64,000 nucleotides of DNA from Aestuariirhabdus sp049985285 (GCF_049985285.1 NZ_JBNIEU010000002.1:868001-932000), one strand, 5' to 3'. Numbered from the stretch's first letter, positions 42,295 through 51,858 are shown. Notes: a model not told the origin generated them from the sequence alone. Made by a program: numbers and translations.

Positions 42295-43614
42295 TTAGCC
42301 GATCACCTCGGCGATCGAGAGGCGCAGGCGTTCGATAAAGAGGTCGATCTCCTGCTCGCTGATGGTCAGGGGTGGCGACATCACCAGGGTATCGCCAACC
42401 CCGCGGCATAGAAGGCCGTTTTTGAAACACTGGTTGTGAACAGGTACGGCGGGTCCAGCCGGGAATCGACTGTCGGCGGCAAAGGTGACGGCGCCGAGCA
42501 GGCCGAAGTTGCGGATGTCGATCAGGCTGTCGATATCGCGCAGTCCGTGCAAGGCGTCCTCCCAGTATTGGCCGATTGGACCGGCAGCACGGGTTAGCAA
42601 CTCCTCCCGCGCATAAATTTCCAAGGCAGCCAGACCCGCAGCAGAGGAGACCGGATTCCCGGAGTAGGTATTACCGTGGAAAATCTCGGGCCCGCCGGCC
42701 GGTGCGGCGTCGAAAATGACTTGCTGGATCTCCTCACGCATAAACACACCACCCATGGGGACGGTGCCGCCGTTGATCGCCTTGGCGCAGGTGATCAGAT
42801 CCGGGGTGACCCCCATCGATTGTGCGGCAAAGGCCGCGCCGGTGCGACCGAAGCCGGTGACAACCTCATCGAAGATCAGCAGGATATCGTGCTGGTCGCA
42901 CAGCTCACGCAATGCCTGCAGGTAGCCCTTGGGCGGGGGTACCATGCCGCCGGCGCCGACACAGGGCTCGACCACTACAGCGCAGATGTTTTCCGCACCG
43001 CGCTGGGCGACCAGCTTGTTGAAGGCCGCTTGCAGGCGGTCGGTGCCGTGCTCGGGCAGGCCCCGGCTAAACGCGTTACGGTCGATATCCAGCATGTCCG
43101 GCAGGAAGTCCACCTCATCGTAGACCGGAAAGCCTTTACGGTTGTTGGGTAGCCCCTGTAGCGAAGTGCCCCCCATATTGATGCCGTGATAGCCTCGCTC
43201 GCGGGCGATAAACCGGGTCTTGCTGGCTTTGCCGCGGGCGCGCTGGTATTGGTAGGCAATCTTGATCGCCGTATCCACCGACTCGGAGCCGGAGTTGGTG
43301 AAGAAAACCCGGTTTAGCTCGGGCGGTGCCAGCTTTGCCAGCTGCTCTGCGAAGCGGAAGGTGACCTCGTTACCGAACTGGAAAGGGGGGGCAAAATCCA
43401 GCGTCATCAGCTGGTTGCTAACGGCGTCGGCCACTTCCTGGCGGCCGTGTCCCAGATTGGCACACCAGAGACCGGCGGTAATATCCAGCACATCGCGACC
43501 ATCATCGGTATAGAGAAAACAGCCTTCGGCGCGGGTAAAAATTCGAGGGTTGTCTCGAAATGCCCTGACGTTGGTAAAGGGCTGCCACCAGTGCTCGAGG
43601 TTCAACTGTGTCAT
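42295..43614 (-). CDS. Class III aminotransferase, beta-alanine:pyruvate / omega-amino acid type
   Basis: A 439-residue PLP enzyme of the ornithine/omega aminotransferase class. It opens with LEHWWQPFTNVRAFRDNPRI, typical of beta-alanine:pyruvate transaminases. Further marks are TNSGSESVDTAIKIA, the D-E segment LLIFDEVVTGFGRTG, and the PLP lysine in LITCAKAINGG. It most likely moves the amino group of beta-alanine or another omega-amino acid to pyruvate. Taurine or polyamine-derived substrates are alternatives. AAGGAG precedes the ATG. Confidence 0.87.
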   Translation of the reverse strand: MTQLNLEHWWQPFTNVRAFRDNPRIFTRAEGCFLYTDDGRDVLDITAGLWCANLGHGRQEVADAVSNQLMTLDFAPPFQFGNEVTFRFAEQLAKLAPPELNRVFFTNSGSESVDTAIKIAYQYQRARGKASKTRFIARERGYHGINMGGTSLQGLPNNRKGFPVYDEVDFLPDMLDIDRNAFSRGLPEHGTDRLQAAFNKLVAQRGAENICAVVVEPCVGAGGMVPPPKGYLQALRELCDQHDILLIFDEVVTGFGRTGAAFAAQSMGVTPDLITCAKAINGGTVPMGGVFMREEIQQVIFDAAPAGGPEIFHGNTYSGNPVSSAAGLAALEIYAREELLTRAAGPIGQYWEDALHGLRDIDSLIDIRNFGLLGAVTFAADSRFPAGPAVPVHNQCFKNGLLCRGVGDTLVMSPPLTISEQEIDLFIERLRLSIAEVIG

Positions 43615-43729
43615 GCCGATGCTCCTTTGGGTTAACGGCTATAAAAGTAGGGGTATTATTCTATAGCAGTTGTCCGTCTGTGCAATCTTGTTGCGGGTTT
43701 GACGTGGGGAGCGCATAAAAGACCCAGAC

Positions 43730-43765
43730 CCAAAAAGGGGGCTGCTTGCGCATCCCCCTTTGGTC
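43730..43765 (-). terminator. Terminator of the small exported-protein gene
   Basis: Minus-strand hairpin CCAAAGGGGG/CCCCCTTTTTGG with an 11-nt loop, about 25 nt beyond the end of the small gene read on the minus strand. Confidence 0.75.
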
Positions 43766-43790
43766 AGCTTGGGCGTTACATTCTGTTGAA

Positions 43791-44030
43791 TTAGCGGCCT
43801 TCGGCGTGGCAGGCGCGTTTGGCGGCTTCCGCCTCAAAGGCGATCTCTTTCATGCCCCAACCGTCGTCGTCAGCAGCGTGCCCGTAGTAATGGTTGCTGT
43901 TGTTGGTGTAATCGTTACGGGTATCGATCGCAACCTGGCGGCACTCGTCAGAATATCCAACGGGCTCGTTATTCATCGCCTCGACACCAACTAAGCCTGC
44001 GAACGTAGCAGCAAATACAGCACCTAACAT
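43791..44030 (-). CDS. Small probably exported protein of unknown function
   Basis: A 79-residue protein with a hydrophobic N-terminus (MLGAVFAATFAGLVGVEA) and a polar, acidic remainder with two cysteines (DECRQ and RACHAEGR). An N-terminal signal or anchor and a small folded periplasmic domain are plausible. The ATG at 44030 has GGAGGG at the right distance. A longer in-frame start at 44045 lies upstream of that site. Followed by its own terminator. Confidence 0.6.
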   Translation of the reverse strand: MLGAVFAATFAGLVGVEAMNNEPVGYSDECRQVAIDTRNDYTNNSNHYYGHAADDDGWGMKEIAFEAEAAKRACHAEGR

Positions 44031-44391
44031 AATCAATCCCTCCATCGGAGAACAGTAAAATAATACGCTTGCAAAACAGTGGTCCTGGCGTTCAATTTGC
44101 CGATGGTTGGTCCGTTTTGCTGATGGGGTTATTAGACGTGAAGGCGGCTTTTTGCACTATACGTAATGGTGCGAAATGCTGTGTGAGTAGTACCTATTCT
44201 GAGCGTGTAGATGCTTATGCCGTGCATCCAGGCTGTAAAAACTGCCGTGGAGTTCTCGCCCTGCTACTATTGCGGCAACCAATGGCAGCAACTAATGGCG
44301 GCAACCCTGACCGGGCAACGGAAAAGGCTTTCGTCGGGCAACGGCAGGGGAGGTCCCTGGCCCCAAGCTGGCTACAAGGCGGTTTAAAAAT
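44031..44391. other. Intergenic region with a degenerate GGCAAC repeat
   Basis: No convincing gene lies between the small exported protein and the EamA transporter. The 3' part (about 44272-44346) repeats GGCAAC or close variants at least four times. This may be chance or a decayed repeat. Confidence 0.45.
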
Positions 44392-45297
44392 ATGGTGTTT
44401 CGAGACTGGGTGCTGGCGCTAATGGTCGTGGTAGCGTGGGGCTTCAATTTTGTGGTGATTCGCTGGGGACTCGATGGCATGCCCCCAATGTTACTGGGGG
44501 CGCTGCGCTTCGCCCTCGTGGCTTTTCCGGCCCTGCTGTTTATACCGCGCCCCAAGCTCCCCTTGCGATGGTTGTTTGCCTATGGCATGACGATTAGTTT
44601 TGGTCAGTTTGCGTTGCTGTTTGGGGGGATGTATTTAGGAATGCCCGCAGGATTGGCGTCGCTGGTACTGCAGGCTCAGGTTTTGTTTACGTTGCTGTTT
44701 GCAGCGTTGCTACTGGGTGAGCCACCGCGGCCGGAGCAGTGGCTGTGCCTGTTGGTGGCATCGGCAGGACTATTGATGCTGGCACTGCAGGGGGGAGGGG
44801 GTGGCAGCTCAATGACACTGATCGGTTTTCTACTCACGATTGCTGCCGCCGCCAGTTGGGGCTTGGGAAATATTATCAATCGTCATATTGGCTCCATGGG
44901 CAGCGTCAACCTGATGGGGTTGGTGGTGTGGGGTGCGCTGATTCCTCCCGTACCCTTTATGCTGTTGTCGCTCTGGCTCGAAGGTCCGGCATTGGTGACA
45001 GAGAGTCTGCTCAACATCAGCCTGCAGTCGGTATTGGTATTGGTTTACCTTGCCGCGGTGGCGACCCTGTTTGGTTATCGGGTCTGGGGCGGCTTGTTAA
45101 CCCGCTATTCGCCGGGAGTGGTGGCCCCTCTTACGCTTCTGGTTCCCGTGGCGGGACTCCTGTTTGCAGACCTATTGCTGGATGAGCAGTTGAGCGTACT
45201 GCAATGGGCAGGGATCGCCCTGGTTATGGCGGGCCTGGCGATCAACCTGTTGGGGGGGCGCTTGCGTCAACGAGCTACACTGAGTAGCAGGAGGTAA
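44392..45297 (+). CDS. EamA/DMT-family transporter
   Basis: A 301-residue membrane protein with two EamA repeats of about five helices each (LMVVVAWGFNFVVIRWGL in the first; AAASWGLGNIINRHIGSMG in the second). It resembles O-acetylserine/cysteine exporters. The substrate is unknown. No strong ribosome site precedes 44392. The flavodoxin-like gene follows with only 3 nt between, so they form a pair. Confidence 0.85.
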   Translation: MVFRDWVLALMVVVAWGFNFVVIRWGLDGMPPMLLGALRFALVAFPALLFIPRPKLPLRWLFAYGMTISFGQFALLFGGMYLGMPAGLASLVLQAQVLFTLLFAALLLGEPPRPEQWLCLLVASAGLLMLALQGGGGGSSMTLIGFLLTIAAAASWGLGNIINRHIGSMGSVNLMGLVVWGALIPPVPFMLLSLWLEGPALVTESLLNISLQSVLVLVYLAAVATLFGYRVWGGLLTRYSPGVVAPLTLLVPVAGLLFADLLLDEQLSVLQWAGIALVMAGLAINLLGGRLRQRATLSSRR

Positions 45298-45300
45298 TCC

Positions 45301-45768
45301 ATGTCGGCCAGTAAACAGCTGTTAATCGTCGCCCATACACCCTCGCCCAATACCCTGTCGCTGGCCCAGGCGGTTCGGATTGGAGCGGAGTCCGAGGCGC
45401 CTTCGGTGCGGGTGACCCTGATTCCACCGTTGCAGGCCACCTGTGAGGATGTTCTTGCTGCCGATGCCATTATCCTCGGGACCACCGAAAACCTGGGTTA
45501 TATGAGTGGTGCCCTGAAGGATTTCTTTGATCGTATCTACTACCCCTGCCTGGAGCTGAAACAGGGGTTGCCCTATGCCCTCTATATTCGTGCCGGTCAC
45601 GATGGTACCGGCACGCGCCGAGCCGTGGAGACCATCACCACCGGCCTGCGTTGGCGCGCGGTGCAGGAGCCGCTGGTCTGTCGCGGGGAATTTGACCCGC
45701 AGTTTCTTGAGCAGTGTCGCGAGCTGGGTATGGCGATGGCGGTGGGGCTCGATACGGGAATTATCTGA
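45301..45768 (+). CDS. Flavodoxin-family NAD(P)H-dependent oxidoreductase-like protein
   Basis: A 155-residue flavodoxin fold. The phosphate-binding loop is VAHTPSPNTLSLAQAV (TxSGNT replaced by TPSPNT), followed by ADAIILGTTENLGYMSGALKDFFDRIYY. The second flavin loop at YIRAGHDGTGTRRAVE is consistent with FMN binding. The substrate is not predictable. GGAGG lies directly before the ATG. Co-transcribed with the upstream EamA gene. Confidence 0.82.
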   Translation: MSASKQLLIVAHTPSPNTLSLAQAVRIGAESEAPSVRVTLIPPLQATCEDVLAADAIILGTTENLGYMSGALKDFFDRIYYPCLELKQGLPYALYIRAGHDGTGTRRAVETITTGLRWRAVQEPLVCRGEFDPQFLEQCRELGMAMAVGLDTGII

Positions 45769-45846
45769 ATCCGGTGGCTCGTATGAGCGAGTGTTTTCGC
45801 CATCAACTGCATTTTTCTTGTGCATTGTTATATTCCTGACAAAAGA

Positions 45847-45894
45847 TGCGCCCTCTTGGGGCAGGCTTAAAAAAGCCTGCGCCAGTTCGGTGCC
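45847..45894 (+). promoter_or_regulatory. Two NtrC-like enhancer boxes upstream of urtA
   Basis: TGCGCC-N5-GGGGCA (45847-45863) and TGCGCC-N5-GGTGCC (45878-45894) each match the NtrC consensus TGCACC-N5-GGTGCA at 10 of 12 positions. They are 31 bp apart (three helical turns). Relative to the start predicted from the sigma-54 promoter (about 45995) they are centred near -140 and -109, as at E. coli glnA. A perfect GCAGGCTT/AAGCCTGC palindrome lies between them (45861-45880). Confidence 0.75.
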
Positions 45895-45967
45895 AATGAG
45901 TATTTCTCATCTTGATATATTTCACGGGAGTGCCTCGAAACCCTTGCGCTAGAGCGCTTTGGTAATG

Positions 45968-45985
45968 TTGGTCTGTCCTTTGCAA
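45968..45985 (+). promoter_or_regulatory. Sigma-54 promoter of urtABCDE
   Basis: TTGGTCTGTCCTTTGCAA has the -24 GG (45970-45971) and -12 GC (45982-45983) with exactly 10 nt between. Spacing and TTTGCA match the consensus. It is nearly identical to the element before ureD. Confidence 0.8.
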
Positions 45986-46056
45986 ATACCTGTTTGACCA
46001 GTTGGGTTGTAATACGACAAAACCAATAATCCGAAAATAGATGCACAGGAGTTATC

Positions 46057-47355
46057 ATGGGATTCTCTCGAGTCACGTTTAAGAAGACATTGCTGGCGCT
46101 GGGTACCAGCGTGATGGTTGCCGGAAGCAGTATGGCAATCGCTGCCGAAACCATCAAAGTCGGAGTGCTGCATTCGCTCTCCGGCACCATGGCGATCAGT
46201 GAGACCACTCTGAAGGATACGATGGAGATGTTGATCGCAGACCAGAACGCCAAGGGTGGTGTGTTGGGTAAGCAACTCGAAGCGGTCGTTGTCGACCCCG
46301 CCTCGAACTGGCCGCTATTCGCGGAGAAAGCCCGCGAACTGATCGAGAAGGAAAAGGTCGATGTTATTTTTGGCGCCTGGACCTCGGTGTCACGCAAGTC
46401 GGTACTGCCGGTTATCGAAGAGCTCGATAGCATTATGTTTTATCCGGTACAGTACGAAGGTGAGGAATCCTCTAAAAACGTTTTTTACACCGGTGCTGCG
46501 CCTAACCAGCAAGCAATCCCCGCCGTGGATTACCTGAAAGATGAGCTGGGTGTTGAGCGCTGGGTGTTGGCAGGAACCGATTACGTCTATCCGCGTACCA
46601 CCAACAAAATCCTCGAAGCCTACCTCAAGGCGAACGGTGTTGCCGAAAGCGACATCATGATCAACTATACTCCCTTCGGTCATTCCGACTGGCAGAGCAT
46701 CGTTGCAGACGTAAAGAAATTCGGCAGTGCCGGCAAGAAAACTGCAGTGGTTTCCACTATCAATGGTGACGCCAACGTACCTTTCTACAAGGAGCTAGGC
46801 AATCAGGGTATCTCTGCTGAAGATATTCCTGTGGTAGCTTTCTCGGTGGGTGAGGAGGAGCTTTCCGGTATCGACACCAAGCCGTTGGTGGGTCACCTCG
46901 CTGCCTGGAACTACTTTATGAGCGTCGAGTCTGATACTAACGCTGAGTTCATCGAAAACTGGCACGGCTTTATTAAAAATGATGAGCGTGTAACCAACGA
47001 CCCAATGGAAGCCCATTACATCGGTTTCAATATGTGGGTACAAGCGGTCGAGAAAGCCGGCACTACCGATCCCTCCGCAGTGCAGGATGCGATTATCGGT
47101 GTTAGCGTTCCCAACCTGACCGGCGGTTATGCCACCATGGCGCCTAACCACCACATCACCAAGCCCGTTTTGATCGGTGAGATTCAGGAAGATGGTCAGT
47201 TCCAGGTCGTGTGGGAAACCAACGGCACTGTACTGGGTGATGCCTGGTCCGACTTCCTCTCCGGCTCCAAGGACATCATCTCCGACTGGCGTGCACCGCT
47301 TTCTTGCGGTAACTACAACGTCAAAACCGGTAAGTGCTCCGGCCAAAACTTCTAA
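46057..47355 (+). CDS. urtA: Urea ABC transporter, periplasmic urea-binding protein
   Basis: A 432-residue periplasmic protein with an N-terminal signal peptide (TLLALGTSVMVAGSSMAIAAE) followed by ETIKVGVLHSLSGTMAISE, the standard UrtA start. It has the type I periplasmic-binding fold of the amide/branched-chain amino acid family and matches UrtA in length and order. It delivers urea to UrtBC. CACAGGAG precedes the ATG. Confidence 0.94.
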   Translation: MGFSRVTFKKTLLALGTSVMVAGSSMAIAAETIKVGVLHSLSGTMAISETTLKDTMEMLIADQNAKGGVLGKQLEAVVVDPASNWPLFAEKARELIEKEKVDVIFGAWTSVSRKSVLPVIEELDSIMFYPVQYEGEESSKNVFYTGAAPNQQAIPAVDYLKDELGVERWVLAGTDYVYPRTTNKILEAYLKANGVAESDIMINYTPFGHSDWQSIVADVKKFGSAGKKTAVVSTINGDANVPFYKELGNQGISAEDIPVVAFSVGEEELSGIDTKPLVGHLAAWNYFMSVESDTNAEFIENWHGFIKNDERVTNDPMEAHYIGFNMWVQAVEKAGTTDPSAVQDAIIGVSVPNLTGGYATMAPNHHITKPVLIGEIQEDGQFQVVWETNGTVLGDAWSDFLSGSKDIISDWRAPLSCGNYNVKTGKCSGQNF

Positions 47356-47476
47356 TCCTGTTCTGCGACGACAACCCTGACGTTGTCGTCGCATCCTCAC
47401 TCCAAAGCTTACGCATCCTGAGCCCCAAGGGGCCACCATAGCGCGTCATTAGAACGTGCCCAAGGACCGTACCCCT

Positions 47477-49102
47477 ATGCCTGCCTTTCATTATTGCGCG
47501 CGACTGTTACCGCTTTTCTCCCGTCTGCTCTTTTGCCTGGGTGTTCTATTTTGCTCATCGGTTCAGGCGGCCACCGAGTTCGAGCAGGGCATTGAGTTGC
47601 TTAAACAGGGTAAACTCAAGCAAAACCCTCGTGCCATCGAACTGATCATCGCTAGCGAAGATCCACGCGCCCTTAGCCTTCTACTTCCAATGCAAAAGGG
47701 AGCGCTTTACCTGCATAAACCCTCTAAAGCACTGGTTCTTGTCGAAAGAAGCGACAAAAAATATCTACTAACCGACCTTCTCACAGGGGAATCATTGGGA
47801 GCGGTTAGCAAAAGAATGATCAAGAAAGTCCCCATTAACAACCGTCTGCGTAACCAGCTCAAGGCGGCGATAGCACTGCTACAGATGGCCAGCCCAGAGC
47901 CGGCATTACGGTTGCAATCGGTGCAGGCGCTGCTGCCGGAGGTGGGCGTTGATCATGTTGAGCTCTTAACCCTGCGACAGCAGAAAGAGACCGATGCTGA
48001 GGTCTCCGCATTGATCTCGGTAGCGCTGTCCCTGGCCGCTCTCGAAAGTGATGCGCCCGGCCAGCGCATGGGCGCTGCCGAAGCTTTGGGCGAGAGTTTG
48101 CAGCCCGAGGTACGCAATCGACTGACCGCATTATTGGGCACCGAAAGCGATAAAAGGGTAAAGGCCACGATCGAAGATAGCCTGCAGCGTATCCAGCAGC
48201 GGGTCGACCTTTTTGGTCATATGGAGACCCTCTATTTCGGGGTTAGTCTGGGCTCTGTGCTGGTGCTCGCGGCCATTGGGCTTGCCATCACCTTTGGCGT
48301 CATGGGTGTGATCAATATGGCCCACGGCGAGCTCATCATGCTGGGTGCCTACACCACCTATGTCGTGCAACAGTTGATGCCCAATCATATCGAGTACTCG
48401 TTACTGGTAGCGGTACCTGCCGCGTTTATCGTCTCGGGCCTGGTGGGTATCGCCATTGAGCGCGGCGTTATTCGTTTCCTTTATGGGCGTCCGTTGGAGA
48501 CTCTGCTCGCCACCTTCGGTATCAGCCTCATTTTGCAGCAAGCGGTACGAACGATCTTTTCGCCACTCAATCGAAGCGTCGAGACTCCGGCCTGGATGAG
48601 TGGTGCGCTGGAAATTAACAGTGTGCTTTCCCTCACCTTTAACCGGCTCTACATCATTATTTTCTGCCTGATGGTGTTTGCTGCACTCTTTATGGTGCTG
48701 AAGAAAACCCGCCTCGGTTTGCAGGTCAGGGCTGTGTCGCAAAACCGTGAGATGGCTCGTGCCATGGGGGTGCGTTCGCAGTGGGTCGATGCCATGACCT
48801 TTGGTCTCGGCAGCGGCGTTGCCGGGGTAGCAGGGGTTGCCCTGAGCCAGCTTACCAATGTCGGTCCCAACCTGGGGCAGGCCTACATCATCGACTCCTT
48901 TATGGTGGTGGTGTTTGGCGGGGTCGGTAATCTCTGGGGTACGCTGGTCGCGGGGTTGTTCCTAGGTATCGGTAACAAGGTACTCGAGCCCTGGTCCGGG
49001 GCTGTACTGGCCAAAATCCTGGTGCTGATCTTTATCATCCTCTTTATCCAGAAGCGACCCCGCGGACTCTTTCCGCAGAAGGGTCGGGCTGCGGAGAACT
49101 AA
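47477..49102 (+). CDS. urtB: Urea ABC transporter permease UrtB
   Basis: A 541-residue inner-membrane permease. It has a signal-like N-terminus, then a soluble extracytoplasmic domain of about 220 residues (HEAT-like repeats around LLPEVGVDHVELLTLRQQKET), and a LivH-type permease part from about 250 (MAHGELIMLGAYTTYVVQQ, FGGVGNLWGTLVAG). The long extension is normal for UrtB. The ATG at 47477 has AAGGA upstream. An in-frame GTG at 47456 lacks a site. Confidence 0.92.
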   Translation: MPAFHYCARLLPLFSRLLFCLGVLFCSSVQAATEFEQGIELLKQGKLKQNPRAIELIIASEDPRALSLLLPMQKGALYLHKPSKALVLVERSDKKYLLTDLLTGESLGAVSKRMIKKVPINNRLRNQLKAAIALLQMASPEPALRLQSVQALLPEVGVDHVELLTLRQQKETDAEVSALISVALSLAALESDAPGQRMGAAEALGESLQPEVRNRLTALLGTESDKRVKATIEDSLQRIQQRVDLFGHMETLYFGVSLGSVLVLAAIGLAITFGVMGVINMAHGELIMLGAYTTYVVQQLMPNHIEYSLLVAVPAAFIVSGLVGIAIERGVIRFLYGRPLETLLATFGISLILQQAVRTIFSPLNRSVETPAWMSGALEINSVLSLTFNRLYIIIFCLMVFAALFMVLKKTRLGLQVRAVSQNREMARAMGVRSQWVDAMTFGLGSGVAGVAGVALSQLTNVGPNLGQAYIIDSFMVVVFGGVGNLWGTLVAGLFLGIGNKVLEPWSGAVLAKILVLIFIILFIQKRPRGLFPQKGRAAEN

Positions 49103-49105
49103 TCG

Positions 49106-50194
49106 ATGCTACTCGACAAGCTGTTTATGAACGATCGTGGTGGCCAGATCCTGATTGGCTCGCTACTGCTTATCACGACACTGGTAACCCTGTTAAACCT
49201 GTTTGCCCCTCCCGGGAGTGCATTTCATGTGCCCACCTACACGGTAACCCTGTTGGGTAAATACCTGTGCTACGCACTGTTGGCGGTGGCACTGGATCTG
49301 GCCTGGGGCTACCTCGGAATCCTGAGTCTCGGTCATGGAGCCTTCTTTGCCCTCGGTGGCTACGCCATGGGGATGTACCTGATGCGCCAGATCGGTGATC
49401 GTGGGGTATACGGAAATCCCGATCTGCCCGATTTTATGGTGTTCCTCGACTGGCAGGAGTTGCCCTGGTTCTGGAGTGGCTTCGATAACTTTGGTTTTGC
49501 CATGATCATGGCGCTGTTGGTGCCGGGTCTACTGGCCTTCGTGTTCGGGGCGCTGGCGTTTCGTTCGCGGGTCACCGGGGTCTATCTGTCGATCATTACC
49601 CAGGCGCTCACCTACGCGCTGCTACTGGCGTTTTATCGCAACGAGATGGGGTTTGGCGGTAACAACGGTCTTACCGATTTCAAAGAGCTGCTGGGTTTTA
49701 GTCTGCAGTCCGATACGACCCGCCTGATGCTGTTTATCGCTTCGTCCCTGGCGTTGATCGCAGGCTACCTGATCTGTCGCGCCGTGACCCGCTCGCGCCT
49801 GGGCAGAGTCTGTGTGGCGATCCGTGATAGCGAAAACCGGGTGCGTTTTATTGGTTACCGGGTCGAGCGCGTCAAGCTGGCGGTCTTTACTCTGTCGGCG
49901 GCACTGGCGGGGGTGGCCGGTGCGCTCTACGTACCCCAGGTGGGCATCATCAACCCCAATGAGTTTTCACCGCTTAACTCCATCGAAGCGGTGGTGTGGG
50001 TGGCGGTCGGTGGTCGGGCAACCCTCTATGGAGCGGTAGTGGGTGCGCTGCTGATCAACTATGCCAAATCCTATTTCACCATGGCGATGCCCGAGGTATG
50101 GCTGTTCGCCCTCGGTGCCATCTTCGTACTGGTGACGGTGTTCCTGCCCAATGGCATTGTGGGGCTGTTCAAGCGCAAGGAGGCCAAGGCATGA
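49106..50194 (+). CDS. urtC: Urea ABC transporter permease UrtC
   Basis: A 362-residue LivM-type inner-membrane permease with about ten hydrophobic helices. Motifs are LGYLGILSLGHGAFFALGGYA-like WGYLGILSLGHGAFF and AVGGRATLYGAVVGAL. It pairs with UrtB to form the channel. The stop overlaps the urtD start (ATGA). Confidence 0.93.
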   Translation: MLLDKLFMNDRGGQILIGSLLLITTLVTLLNLFAPPGSAFHVPTYTVTLLGKYLCYALLAVALDLAWGYLGILSLGHGAFFALGGYAMGMYLMRQIGDRGVYGNPDLPDFMVFLDWQELPWFWSGFDNFGFAMIMALLVPGLLAFVFGALAFRSRVTGVYLSIITQALTYALLLAFYRNEMGFGGNNGLTDFKELLGFSLQSDTTRLMLFIASSLALIAGYLICRAVTRSRLGRVCVAIRDSENRVRFIGYRVERVKLAVFTLSAALAGVAGALYVPQVGIINPNEFSPLNSIEAVVWVAVGGRATLYGAVVGALLINYAKSYFTMAMPEVWLFALGAIFVLVTVFLPNGIVGLFKRKEAKA

Positions 50195-51021
50195 ACATGA
50201 TCGAATCCTTTCGTCACTACACCCGCCGGGACCAGGTGTTCGATTTTTTGATACCGCCGGCGATCAGCAACCTCGACCTGTCGAAAAATACCATTCTCTA
50301 CCTCGAGGGGCTTAACGTCAGCTTTGATGGATTCAAGGCGATTAATGATCTTAATCTCTACATCAAGCCCGGCGAACTGCGCTGTATTATCGGCCCCAAT
50401 GGTGCCGGTAAAACCACGATGATGGATATCATCACCGGCAAGACTCGCCCCGACAGTGGCAGTGCCTTTTTTGGGCGTCGTATCGATCTGTTGCAACTGA
50501 GTGAGGCGCAAATTGCCGAGGCGGGGGTGGGCCGAAAATTCCAGAAGCCCACGGTATTCGAACCCCTCAGCGTGTTCGAAAACCTGGAGCTGGCGATGTC
50601 CGGTGACAAACGGGTGTGGACCACGTTTCGGGCCCGTGTTGGTGCCGAACAGCGCGATCGCATCGAGGCGACCCTGCAGCAGATCGGTCTCAAGGATAGC
50701 GCGCAACAGCGCGCAGGCGCGCTCTCCCATGGCCAGAAACAGTGGCTGGAGATCGGTATGCTGCTGATGCAGGAACCCGAACTGCTCTTGATTGACGAGC
50801 CGGTGGCCGGCATGACCCATCAGGAGATGGACCGCACCGCCGAGCTGCTGCTGTCGTTGGAGGGTAAGCACTCGGTAGTGGTGGTGGAGCACGATATGGA
50901 TTTTGTGCGCTCCATCGCCCGTACCGTGACGGTGCTGCACCAGGGCAGTGTACTGGCCGAAGGTACGATGGATCAGGTGCAAGCCGATCCCCGTGTTAAA
51001 GAAGTCTATCTGGGGGAGTAG
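50191..51021 (+). CDS. urtD: Urea ABC transporter ATP-binding protein UrtD
   Basis: A 276-residue LivG-type ATPase with Walker A GPNGAGKTTMMDI, signature LSHGQKQ, Walker B LLLIDEPVAGM and a switch His in VVVEHDMDF. The frame stays open upstream inside urtC, but ATG at 50191 overlaps the urtC stop (ATGA) with AAGGAGG upstream. Confidence 0.94.
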   Translation: MNMIESFRHYTRRDQVFDFLIPPAISNLDLSKNTILYLEGLNVSFDGFKAINDLNLYIKPGELRCIIGPNGAGKTTMMDIITGKTRPDSGSAFFGRRIDLLQLSEAQIAEAGVGRKFQKPTVFEPLSVFENLELAMSGDKRVWTTFRARVGAEQRDRIEATLQQIGLKDSAQQRAGALSHGQKQWLEIGMLLMQEPELLLIDEPVAGMTHQEMDRTAELLLSLEGKHSVVVVEHDMDFVRSIARTVTVLHQGSVLAEGTMDQVQADPRVKEVYLGE

Positions 51022-51024
51022 GGG

Positions 51025-51720
51025 ATGTTACAGGTTCAGGGTATCAATCAGTTTTACGGGGCGAGCCATATTCTGTGGGATCTCGACCTCAATGTCAGCG
51101 AAGGCCGTTGCACCTGCCTGATGGGGCGTAACGGAGTGGGCAAGACCACGCTGTTGAAAGCGATTATGGGGTTGCTGCCGGTGGCATCGGGAGGTATCGC
51201 CTTTAACGGTAATGACCTGCTCGGCCAGTCGGCGGAGCGCCGTGCCAGGCTGGGGATCGGTTACGTGCCCCAGGGGAGACAGATATTCCCCCTGTTGAGC
51301 GTGGAGGAAAACCTGCAGATCGGTCTGCCCGCGCGGAGCGATAAGGCGCGCAGCATCCCCGGGTATATCTTCGAACTGTTTCCGGTACTGAAGGAGATGC
51401 TGCACCGCCGTGGTGGAGACCTCTCCGGCGGCCAGCAACAGCAGTTGGCGATCGGTCGTGCGCTGGTGACTGATCCCTCGCTGTTGATTCTGGATGAGCC
51501 CACCGAGGGGATACAGCCCAATGTGGTGCAGGAGATCGGCGAGATTATACGCAAGCTCAACCGGGAGATCGGCCTAACGGTCTTGTTAGTGGAGCAAAAG
51601 CTGCCCTTTGCTCATAAGGTCGCCGACGACTTCTGCATCCTTGAGCGAGGCCGTAACGTCGCCACCGGTGAGATGAGTCGCCTCAGCGAGGAGCTGGTGA
51701 AACAGTACCTTACCGTATAG
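51025..51720 (+). CDS. urtE: Urea ABC transporter ATP-binding protein UrtE
   Basis: A 231-residue LivF-type ATPase with Walker A GRNGVGKTTLLKA, signature LSGGQQQ, Walker B LLILDEPTEGIQP. It lies 3 nt after urtD and ends the urt operon. Together with UrtD it powers urea uptake. Confidence 0.95.
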   Translation: MLQVQGINQFYGASHILWDLDLNVSEGRCTCLMGRNGVGKTTLLKAIMGLLPVASGGIAFNGNDLLGQSAERRARLGIGYVPQGRQIFPLLSVEENLQIGLPARSDKARSIPGYIFELFPVLKEMLHRRGGDLSGGQQQQLAIGRALVTDPSLLILDEPTEGIQPNVVQEIGEIIRKLNREIGLTVLLVEQKLPFAHKVADDFCILERGRNVATGEMSRLSEELVKQYLTV

Positions 51721-51809
51721 ATCTGAGCATAGGTGCAGACACAGATACAGACACAGGTTTTTGGTTTGGGTTGTGCGGGGCAACCGCGTCCGGTGGGAGG
51801 GTGCTACCT

Positions 51810-51858
51810 TGCACCTTCACGGTGCGCGCCATTTGGGCGCGTGCTCATCTTTGGTGCG
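51810..51858 (+). promoter_or_regulatory. Two NtrC-like enhancer boxes upstream of ureD
   Basis: TGCACC-N5-GGTGCG (51810-51826) matches TGCACC-N5-GGTGCA at 11 of 12 positions. TGCTCA-N5-GGTGCG (51842-51858) matches at 9. They are 32 bp apart, centred near -141 and -109 from the predicted start (about 51959). A perfect CGCGCC-N5-GGCGCG palindrome (51825-51841) lies between them. Confidence 0.7.

Noticed and set aside
44069..44422. 117-codon plus-strand frame before the EamA gene
   Set aside because: It overlaps the start of the EamA gene, lacks a good ribosome site and has no recognisable domain. Its composition follows the GGCAAC repeat.
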